The notes beneath the pieces were generated by a model, which saw only the letters and a list, made by a program, of their open reading frames with translations, was not told the DNA's origin and did not search any database. Made by a program: the position numbers and the translations under genes. Below, piece by piece: positions 7,101-19,100 of a stretch of 20,884 bases of DNA. The stretch comes from a virus, in the IMG/VR virus record IMGVR_UViG_3300035665_000283, positions 1 to 20,884 of that record. One strand, given 5' to 3'. How positions within the stretch are numbered: the stretch's first letter is position 1; every line of letters begins with the position of its first letter.

Positions 7101-10100
7101 GCTGCTTCTGGTTTACCAAACTATAAAGTTGGACCTTTTGTTGGATCAGCATTAATTCCTGGTAACCAAAGAAAATTATATAGATTCCCAAGAAAACCTC
7201 TTACTGTATCAAATAGAAGAGAGATATTGCCAGGACCAATTGCATCATTAATTAATGGTGTTTCAGTTTGGTCGTATAAAGCAAACGAAAAGGTTTTATT
7301 TGGTGGCATTACTTCAGTTTCTATTGTAAACCCAGGTCAAGGATACGATGCAGGAACTGTTCCAAATCTAAGCATTGTAGGTGGCGGTGGAACTGGAGCT
7401 GCAGCTCGTGTTACTATTAATGGCAGTCTGTATAGTTTTGATGTTGTTAATGGTGGTTCTGGTTATACATCATCTCCTCTTATTTCAATTGTTGGTGGTG
7501 GAGGTGCTGGAGCTACTGCTACTGCAGTAATTACTAATGGTAGAGTTAGCAGAGTATTAGTAGAAAATCCTGGTTCTGGATATACTTCACAGCCTACAGT
7601 TTCAATCACTGGTGGAGGTGGAAGTGGTGCAGAGGTTACTGCTCAAGTAAGAGGACCTGTTCAGTCAATTGAAGTTTTAAGTGAGGGTCAAGGATATACT
7701 TCTCCTCCATCTATTATTCTTTCCTCTGGTGAAGATGCTCTAGCTCAACCTGTAATCATTAATGGTAGAATTGTATCAATTGCTATCATTAATTCTGGTC
7801 AAGGTTACACTAGCCCACCAAATGTCATTATTAATGGTGACGGATTTGGTGCTCAGGCTAAAGCTATTATTGGCACAATAGGTGAAGATAAAGGAAAAGT
7901 TATTAGTGTTCAAATTACCAATAAGGGTATTGGTTACACTCAGGGCAATACTACTATTAGATTAGAAGCAGTTGGTCAGTCTGCAACTTTTGAAGCTGAA
8001 ATTTTCAGTTGGATTAAAAACCAAGAATACTTATTAAGTAGTAAGTATGATAAGGCAAGAGGATATGTATTTTCTGGTTATAATAACCAATATGGTGGAG
8101 AATATGCACATATTTCTGATCCTAAAGAATTAAGATATGTTGTTGGTGATAATGTATTCTTAGATCAGCAAACTAATAGATTTAAAGAAGTATCCAGTAA
8201 CTATAAGCATTCGCCAATTATTGGATGGGCGTTTGATGGAAATCCAATATATGGTCCATATGGATATTTAAATCCCACTGAACCAACTCAAGGCATAAAG
8301 AGGATGAATTCTTCTTATGCTATAAAAGAGAACTTAATATATGATCCAGACACTAATCCACAGCCAACTAGAATTGATGGTCCTTCATTAAGTGAGTATC
8401 CAGCTGGAACGTTTATCAATGATTATGAGTTTAGATTCCAATATGGAGATTTGGATCCATATAATGGAAGATTCTGCAAAACTCCAGAATACCCAGAAGG
8501 AACATATGCATACTTTATTACTATTGATGCTTCTGAAGCAGGTCTACCAGTATTCCCATACATTTTAGGTCCTAACTATAATTCACTACCAGATGAGTGG
8601 AATTTCAACCAAAGTGCAATTCAGGAAAATATCCCAACTGGTGTTGTTAGATATAGAGACCCATATGAGAATGTTGATATTGACATTGAAAGGCAGCCAA
8701 ATAGAGCCCAAGATGGCATAACCCTAGAAACTGGGGATGCCATAATTTTAGAATTAGAAGATTTGAATAGAGATGGTGTAATTTCTCCTCTAGAGGAAGA
8801 TGACATTGTAGTATTAATTGAAGAGCAAACTTTACAAATTTTTGATTATTTCCCAGCAGTTAGCTTAGCATCTCAAGTTGATATTGAAGTAGAAACTACA
8901 ACTAAATTTGAAGACGCAAAAATTGATGGTTTTGTTATTGAAAATCCAGGAATATCATATCAAGTTGGTGATATTTTATTCTTCGACAATACAGATACTC
9001 AAGGTTTCGGCGCCTCTGCAGAAATTGAGTCTATTGTTGGAAATAAAGTAGTTTCATATAACAAATCTTTAGTAAATGATCAACCATACGGAACGATCAC
9101 AACTGAAGGTGAGCATGAACTCAGAGTTGGTGATGAAGTTATTGTTGATACTTATCCTTTGCTTGATGCAACAGATAAGAGATTTAAAGTTAAAGTTGTC
9201 AGTGGTGTTGAAACAATTGAAGTAACTCAAGAAGGAGTTGGATATATTGATGACATTCCACCAGTATATGAATTAATAACAACTCAAGGTCAAGATGCAG
9301 ATTTTAAAATTAATCTAGAATCTACTGGTAATATCAGAACTGTTGATATTATCAATTCTGGTAATAATTATAGCACTACAAATCCACCACAAATACGAGT
9401 TACACATCCACAAGTATATAAGAAAGCCCGCTATTTCTTCTCAGATTTGAAAGAAAGTAATGGAGGTAAATTTGAAATTGCAGATTCTACAGTAACTTTA
9501 AATCGTGAATTATATGTTTGTGGAAATATTAATGAGTCTAATGGTAATGTTGTTAGCTATTTGGCAAAATATGATGATCAAGGAAAATTAATTTGGTGGA
9601 GAACATTAATACCTGCTGTTCCAGAATCTGGTAGCAAGAGATGCATCTTTAAAAAATTATATGTAGATACTAATTCGGGAGAAAATGATACAATTTATGT
9701 TGTTGGTGAAACTTATCCAAATGTAACTAACTTAAACTACAATCCTGATGTATTTGTAGCGAAATATGTATCTACTGTAGATTTTGCTAACAATCCAATT
9801 GGATCTATAGTTTGGAAAAAAGAAATTGCAGGTATTTCTGGTTTAACTAGAAGAGATTATGTAACTAGTGTTGTTCTAGATCAGGATAAAAATGTATACA
9901 TCGGGGGATATACTGACACCAATTCATTAAATCCCGATGATATGTGGATTATTCAAATGAATAATGATGGTGATGTTAAAGAAAAGAGAAAAATAGCTTC
10001 AGCTTCTGGATCCGAACGCTTAAATGATATTATTTGGTTAAATGATAATGAATTGCTATTTGTTGGAACTTCAGCTACTCTTGGAACTTTATTGTTAGGA

Positions 10101-13100
10101 AAAATATTCTATGATGGAGCTAATATTGAAGTTGAATATATGAATAGCGTTGCATTTAATGCAACTGTTGTAAATAACCCAAGAATAGTAAAAGATGAAG
10201 AAGGTGATTTTTATGTTACATTTAATGCTGTTAATAGCAGCACACAGAAGCGCGAAAAAGTAGTAGTATTTAAATTTAATCCAGAAAATCCAAATACTTT
10301 GATTTGGAGTAAATCATTTACACCTTCTCTGGCATACAATTCTATTGAACACGCAAATATCAAGACAGATATTTTTGGTAATATTGCATTAGTTACATCT
10401 ATAAACTATGGAGTTGTAGATAAGCAAATTGTAGTGACTACAATTAAATACGATGGTACAATTTTATATCAATCTACAATTAAAACTCCAAATTTTGCAG
10501 GATTAATTGCAAAGACGCATTCTGTAGATAATTCTGGCGATATTATAATTACGTCAGAAAAAGAAATATCTAGGGAATTAGCATACTATGAATTTAATGA
10601 TACAGCAAATATTGCTACACCTACAGACTCATCAAAGAGAAGTTTGGGGGTCACATCTTGGTTTAATTCCTCTAATGTAGAGTATGATTCTACCTTCTTT
10701 AAGTTTGGAGGTAAATCAGCAAAAACCACATCTCAGAATTCACTTTCTCTGGCAGATATCAACACAGCAGAAATTAAAGAATGGACAGTTGAGGGATTCT
10801 TCCAAATGGAATCTGCTCGTCATGCAGTAAATCATAAACCAGAAATTATAAGTGTTGGTGTATCTGATGTAATCAAATATAAAGTCATTGTTGATGGAGA
10901 TACTACTAGTGCAAATTATGGAAAAATACAGCTAATTTCTGCTAATTCTGCAGATGTCAATACTGTATTAGTCAGTTCTACTTCAACTTCTTATTGGAAC
11001 ACCATTGGTGTTAATAATTTCAATCTATTTACATTAGAAAAAACAAATCCTTCCTTAGGTAATTACGTTTATAGGATATATTTTAATGGTTCAAAAGTTG
11101 TAGAATATACAACTACAAATAGTGTAAATTTAAATGATGTTAGATTCTTTGGTCCTGCAACCCCAACATCTACGAATTCATGGATTGGTAGAGCAGATGA
11201 CTTAGTTGTTGCTCCATACGCAATGTATAATGAATCTGTGGCATTTACACCAAGAACTAGTTCTTTTGTATTGTCTACACAAAAGAGTAATATTATTATT
11301 AATAAATTTGATAGACAGCACACTAAAGTTGGAACTTGGGTATTAACAAATTCTGATTTGGATATTGATACAGCAGTTATTGAAAATAACAGCAATGCAC
11401 TATCGGCAACTAACTTTAGTGCAAATATAGCTTCATATGACCTCGGTGCTGGTGGTTTACAAAGCTTAGATTATAATGATGTTGTTTCCACTGCAGTTCC
11501 TGGTGTATATTCACTTGCGAGTGAATTTGAAATTTTTGATAGTAAAACCGCAACAATTCCATCACCACTAGGTAAAAAATTAAAGCTCACACCAAAAGTT
11601 ATTGAAAAATTCTATATTAAAGATTCTACTGTATCTAAAATTGATAATGTTAGAGAGTTAACTTTAAACCAAAATGCAATATTCACAAAAGGTTCTGTAT
11701 TACAGCAGTATTCTATTGTTAATGGTCAGAAGGTAGTATCGGTATTTGGAACAATTGTTGATGCTCCTACTATTAATGATGAGAATCAAGTCACTTATCG
11801 TGTTGGTAAAGTATTTCCTGCAGGATCAACATTTGATACAGTTAGCACCACAAAATACTTAAGATCTACAGAAAACGATATTAATGAGATGCCAGCAACA
11901 TTTACTGTTGCTAGAACTGAAGAATTATGGTCATCTTCTGCTGTATATGCTGTAGGCAATCGAGTATTTAATGATGGTAAAGTTTATGAGGCACAAAGTG
12001 CAGGAACTGGTGGAACTATTCCACCAACACATACAACAGGAACAATATCTGACGGTGTTGTTACATGGGCATTTGTTGAAACTGCAAATTATTTTGATAT
12101 TGATTTGAATGATTTTACTTATCCAGAAGGAGAAGCTACAACATATGCAGATTATTCTAGATTTAAGCCATATTCTGAAGGAGTTTATATTGTTCAAATA
12201 TTAACAGTATATTCTGGTTCTAATTTTATTCCAAATGATATTGTAAGTATTGGTAATACAATTACTGTAAATTATGCACCAAATAATGATACCGAAAAAG
12301 TAATACGAGTAAGTGGATTAGATAAAGTAAAGAGTATTTCTGTTCGCGTTCTCTTAGAGAAAGATGTAAAAGTTGTTGACTCGGAAAGAACCGATCTTCT
12401 TTATATTTCTACAAATAGCCGCCACAACTATGAGAAAAATGACATTCTATTTGTAGAAGGATTCTCCACTGCCCAATTTAATGGATCCTTCTTTGTCGAA
12501 GAAGTATTTTCTAGTAGAGATTTTACATTTAAACTAAGATCTGTAGCATCTCAAGATCCTAATTATGTTCAGGGTGTGATTAGTAGTGTGAACTTCTATA
12601 CTAAGCATCCCAAGCTTCTTTTTGTTAGAGGTCATCAGTATGTGTTCGATTTGAGTGATTCTTCAAATTTTGGATTCTATTTATCATTCTCTCAAGATAA
12701 CCAATATAAGCTAGAATATTCATTCAATAATATTATCAGAAGTGGTATTCCTGGTGTCAGTTCTTCTGGAAATGAACCATTTGTAAGATTTATCGTCGCT
12801 GGTGAAGTTACTAATATTTCTTACTACTTCGACCCATCTAGAACAGAGGAGAATTCTCCTATTGGTACAAATTCGTTTATTGACGTTATTGATACCCCAT
12901 ATGCAGGAACATTTAGAATTACTGAAGTTCCTTCTGTATTCTCATTCAGATTCATACTGGAAAACGAACCAGAATTCAGTAGTGCTATAGTTCAAGATGA
13001 CTCAGAAGGAAATCCTATTACAAAGTATTCTACCACTTCACCAAGAGCTATTGGTCCTATCAATTCAATCAAATTGATTAATGGTGGTGGATTCTATCAA

Positions 13101-16100
13101 AAATTACCTATCGTTTCCGATATTGCATCATTTAGACAAATCGAAAAAGTAGTTATAGTAAGTGGCGGATCCGAATATGCTCCAGGGGTATACTATGAAG
13201 TTCCTATTCTTGGTGATGGAGAGGGAGCACTTGCAAAAATTACAGTTACTAATGATCCTATTTTAGATACTGGTGTCATAACTGAAGCCTTTGTAACTAA
13301 TCCTGGAAAAGGATATACTTTTGCGTCTATTGATATCGATGGTATTCAAGGTATCTTAGGTCCAAGTTTAAGTGGTTCTGGTGCAGAGTTGAATGTAGTT
13401 ATTCCAGATGAAGGAAGTGGTGCATCAGTTTTCCTAACAGGCAAAAATATTGGTAAGATTAAAAAATTAAAGAATAATGAATTTGGTTTTGGATATTCTC
13501 ACGATTATACATTAAAACCAGAAATTACATTCCCAATCAATTTACAACTATTCAATACTTCAATTCTATCACAAATTAAAATTATAGATCCAGGTTCTGG
13601 CTATAGTTCAGCACCAGTTGTAGTAATTGAAGGTGGTGGTGGATCTGGAGCAGAGGCAGAGGCGATTGTTAAAAACAATAGACTATCTGAGATTTTAATT
13701 AAAAATCCAGGATCTGGATATTCTTCTGAGCCTGCAGTTACATTGAAATCTGAGTTTAACTATGTTGTTAACGTAGATTTAGGCTACCTTCAGTTTAACG
13801 TTCCTCATGGAATTACGACTGGTTCTGAGGTTCAACTAAGAGCAGAAAATATTGGTTCTGAAGTTGGCATTTTACCACAGCCATCATCTGCTGGTTTGAC
13901 TGCTCTCATTCCTGGTCAGGTATATTATGCAATTTCTGGAGATGAAAATTCATTAGAATCCGACCAATTGAAAATTGCGTTAACTTTAGCTGATGCTTTA
14001 AGCGGCAACGCAATTACATTCTTGACTCAAGGTTCGGGAAGACAGGTAATCTTAACAGAAGTATTTGGAGGTAAAGCAGAAGCTATCGTAGAAACTTCTA
14101 GATTCTTAGAAGGTGAAAGAGTATATCAAGGAGATAATATTGAAACAGCTTCAGCGTTTGGATATGTTTCAAAGAATAGTGGCTGGCAAATCGGACCTAA
14201 GATCTTAAAGATTGAAAATTATACAGGAGATTGGAAAGAAGGTGAAAAGGTAACTGGTATTATTTCTAGAGCATCTGGTGTTATTGATAACTTAAGTAAT
14301 GCTAGAGGTGTATTGAATATTGATTCAATTACTACTACTCCAGGTAAGTTTATTGATGACATTGGAAAACCATCAGAAATTGTTCAGAAAATTCAAGATT
14401 CCTTCTTCTACCAGAATTTCTCCTACATTATTAAATCAAGTATTCCAATTAATAATTGGAAAACTACAGTTCTCGAAAATAATCACCCAGTTGGCTTCAA
14501 GTTATTTGGTCAGCTAGAAATTTCAGGTGGTAAAGATATTTCTGGTAGAAAGGTAATTACTGATGCAGTAAAACAAGTTAATATTACAAACTATGCAAAT
14601 TCTAATCAGATAACTTCATTTGCTGCAGCACAGCCAATTTATACAACATATAATAATACTGAAGTTCTTTTCAGAAAGAAGAGACTTACCTCTTCAGAAG
14701 AAATTCTGACTTCAATTGTTAAAAAAATTGATGATATCAGTTTAGATTTTGATGGAGCTAGAACTTCATTCCCAATCTATGTTGAGGGTCAGCAAGTAAT
14801 TGCAAATGCTAATCAAATAATGATTACCTTGAATGGTATTATTCAAGCTCCAGGGCAAGCATTTGTAACTGATGGCGCAAATATTATTTTCACAGAGCCA
14901 CCTAAGCCACCATCAAAAGTTGTATATAGAACTGCTAGATTTAATCAACTTCAGATTTATAGAATTGAATTACAAAACATTAGCGGGATTTTCCCAGAAT
15001 TGGGCGCTAGAGTTAGTGGATTAACTACTGAATCTATTGCTACTGTTATTGATAGTGGAACAACTAGCATTGATGTCGTAGAAATACAAGGGAACTTCCA
15101 AATTAATGAAATTTTATTAGCAAATGCATATGGATTCCAAGCAAATATAGTATCAGTAACACCAGTAACAAGTAGAACTATTTTAGAGACAAAAGAAACA
15201 ATAACAAATACCAAAGGTGATATTGCTATTGTAGAGGAATCCAATTTAGAAAATGGTGTCATTACTAATGAAATTGCTATTAGCAGAACATCAGGAACTG
15301 CTGAGTTTGAATCTGGAAAATTCAATATTAAATTAAATGACATTATCTATTCATTAAGCTCCAAGATTGCAGCTAAAGTTGTATTCATTGCTCCATATAG
15401 AGATCCTGTTACAAATGGAGTAGTAGACACTGTAGAGATTAGTTCTGGATCATCTTTCTTTGGATTAATCTTCCAGAGACTTGTTTCCACTACAAATCCA
15501 AATATTATTCTAGATGATATCTCAAAAACTGTAATTAATCCAACAAAACTATATGACTCTCAAGTATTAATAAATGATGATTTCCTAGACTTCGAAGAAG
15601 CTAGAAATATCGAAATTGTATATACTGGAGCTACTGGTGTATTTGATGAAAAAGAAACTATTAAAAATACCAAGATAAAATATGGTTCTTTAACTGGGAA
15701 TTTCTTGCAAGGGGAGACCGTAAGAAGTAATAAAATTTCATATGCAAACAAATCTGCAGGATTATTTGCATTCAATGATACTATAACAGGAATATCTTCA
15801 GGAGCTACTGCTTCTGTGATTGGTGTTAATACTTCTTTCAAGTGGATTTATACTAAGAACATATCTGGTTCATATACACAAGATGAATACATCACCAATA
15901 GTTTAATTACTAATGTTGGTGTGACAACTTCAAAAAATATTGCGCCATCATCTACTGGATCGTTTGTATTTTCTGCTGGTGCTCAATATTTAAGGTATCC
16001 ATCTAGCGATAGAGTAGCATTTGGAGCATCTTCTGATTTTACTATTGAATTTTGGTATAGAACTTCTAGAAATAATTTAACCCAAACTTTAATTGACACT

Positions 16101-19100
16101 AGAACTAGCGGCGCTAGTGATACGGCTCTTCGTATTATATTGGATAATGCAGATTTGAAAGTATATTATTCTGGAATTTTATTAGTTCAAATATCTTCTG
16201 CAGTAACTATTAATACTTGGAAGCATATTGCTTTGGTTAGAAGTTCAGGTGTATTAAAACTATACCATAATGGAACTGTAGCTGCCACAACATATACAGA
16301 TACTAATAATTATTCAAATAAGCAAATTACTGTTGGTGCTGCATTTAATGGTGGAAATGGATTATATGGTCACTTAAGTAATTTACAAATCAAAAAAGGT
16401 GTTGCTGATTACAATGCAAACTTTACCCCAAACACTGGATATGATAACGATGATGATGCATTATCATTTGGTTTAGCTGCAAATAAGCCATTTATTCTTG
16501 CTGAGCATGAAGTATATGCTCAGTATAGTGGAAGAACTGCATCATCTACTACTATTAAATCAGTTAATACTCAAAATAGTATAATCTTAATTGAAGATGT
16601 TGATCTATCTAGAGATAATAATAGAATTGCTGCTTCGGTCATTGAAAAAAATATAGATTTTATTGCAGAAGAAGTTGTTGGTAGGTTGAGAAATAGATAT
16701 CCTGGATTTACTTATCCTTCATATGGAAGTGGATTGGATTATTGCATCCGTGATACAAAGGAGTTTATTCTTCCTGCTATAATATCTGATATCAAGTATG
16801 GTGGTAATTTTAATAGCATAATTGCAGCTAAAGGATATATCAATAGAAACAATTCTGTTGAATATATTTCAAATGAATTATTACAATCGGTTTATGCTTG
16901 GAGAGAAACTGTTCAATTATGTGTAGAACTTCTCGAAAAAGCAGACACTGATCCTCTGGAGGGAGAGTATACAAATATCCTTAGAGTTCCTGGTATTTTA
17001 ACAACTAGTATATCGCAAACAATACTTGATGAAATAATTGATCTTGGAGATATTATAGTTGATCATTTAGCTCCAACTGGTCATAGATTTAGAGATGCTG
17101 GTGATTTAATTTGGCTTAATAGAGACTTCATTGCTGATGAAGTTGTTGGTTGGCTAGAAGATCGTTATACAGTAACTGTAGGAAATGTTAATGAAGATAA
17201 GTTGAATATGCCAGGTCTTCCTGGTAAATGTGCTAGAGATATCAGAGAATATATTTTACCAGCTATAATTACAGATATAATAACAGGTGGTAATTCGGCA
17301 ACCAATAATGCAATTGATTTCTATATCGATCAAGATGAGAATGTTGTGTTGGTTGAGGATGAGTTACTTGCAATGTCAGATGCGTTGGAATTTACTAAAT
17401 TCTTAACTCTAAAGGCAATAAACAACTTATTGACAGCGCAAGGTCAAGTATATCCTCCTGGAACTCCAGTTACATATCAAGATGATTATTATTCCGCAGC
17501 ATATACTATCAAGCAACCTTACAGAGATCCAACAATTACTGTAGATCCTAAGGGCTATGATCCATCCCGTTCAAATTATAATCTATACATCGATGCAGCT
17601 AATGCTCTAGAGAGAAATAAAAAAGTTATTGCAGAAGAAGCTGTATTAACTATGCAGAATTTCACTAAGTATCATACTTTTGAAGTTCCTGGTGGCAGAG
17701 TTAATTGCACTGATGATGTTGAGGATATTCTAGATGCAATGATCCATGACCTTAGATTTGGTGGAAATTCTAGAACATATGAAGCAGCATCAATGTATAT
17801 TGATCCTGAAGATAATGGTTTGTTACATATTGAATCAGAAGCTGAAGCAACTAAGCAGGTATTCAAACTAGTTCGTGATATTGCTGCAGTAGCTATAAGA
17901 AATGGATTTGGTAGAGATAACATCAGAGGAAATGAAAATGAGCCTGTAGAAACTTACATGCGCAATGCAGTATCTGATAGTCATCTCGATGCAGCAGGAA
18001 TTATTGAAAAGAATATTAATTTTATTGCAAATGAAGCTGTATATCTAGGAACTCAACAATATCCAGCATTGGTAATTCCTGGTGGAAGTCAAAATTGTAT
18101 TGATGATGTTAAAGATGTTCTTAAAGCATTGGTATTTAATCTTCAGTATGGTGGAAATAATTGGGTATTCTATGCTGCAAATGAATATGTAAATTCTTCA
18201 AATAATTTACAACATATTACATCACAAGCAGCAGAATCTGTTTGGATTTTCAATAAAGCTCGTGACTTAGCTATTAGTGTAATGAGAAATACAACTATTA
18301 GCGTTCAGGGAACACATGGTATAACACAAACATTCTATTCTCCCGTTCCTACCTTAGATATTCAAAATCCAACTTGTCAGGCTGTAGCATCTTCAATTAC
18401 AAGCTTAATGTCTGTAATTACGGATACTATTAATAATCCTATTTCAATCACTAATGGAACTATACCATTTACTCTTCCAACTATTTGGCCAGTTCAGTAT
18501 TCATCTGGAAGTGTAGAGAGAGATGTAACTGTTGTATATGACACATCTGCTCCATCTTGGGGTCAAGTTTGTGCGGATGTAATTAGTGCAGTATTTACAC
18601 TTTCTGATATTTTAATTGAAACCGTAGAAAATGCAGAAAATAATGTAAACTATCTTACATCTATCACAAAAACTTTACCATATTCTGGCAATACAGAGTA
18701 TCAAGAATATACTTGCGATAATGTAAAATCTGCAATTAGTATCTTATTTGATACTATGATTGAGGCATTAGTTCCTGCAGGAAGAACTGAAAAGAATGCA
18801 TCACGCCTAATTCATAATAATGATCGTTACATTAGAGAAGAATCATACGCTCAAGTTTTATTAAATAATCCATCTTATACTGGAACCGTTGATTTTGCAG
18901 ATGAGATTATTAAGTCAATACGTCATGATTTAGTTACTGGCGGTAATGCTAATGTAATTAAGCACATCAATAGTTGGTTTGATGGTGAAGGTAATTTCAT
19001 TGCATTCTCAAATATTAATAGAACTAGATTATTATCACATTTAGATAATATTAGAACTCTATCGATAAATGCATGTAAACAAACACTAACTAATCCATCT

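Noticed and set aside
7308-7995. DNA tandem repeat or CRISPR-like array
   Set aside because: The periodicity of about 115 bases comes from the GxGY protein repeats; the DNA units are diverged, with no constant repeat and no spacers.
8202-8267. Enzymatic function for the YHYH-type module
   Set aside because: The family has no proven reaction known to me, and the literal YHYH string is absent; only the module name is reported.
12600-12845. Plastocyanin-like electron carrier captured from a cyanobacterial host
   Set aside because: The cupredoxin-like pattern lacks the Cys and His copper ligands and is embedded in a structural protein.
12802-12990. Plus-strand open frame of 62 codons, and one at 14320-14517
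   Set aside because: Out-of-frame readings of the giant gene; Leu-rich, no ribosome site, no motif.
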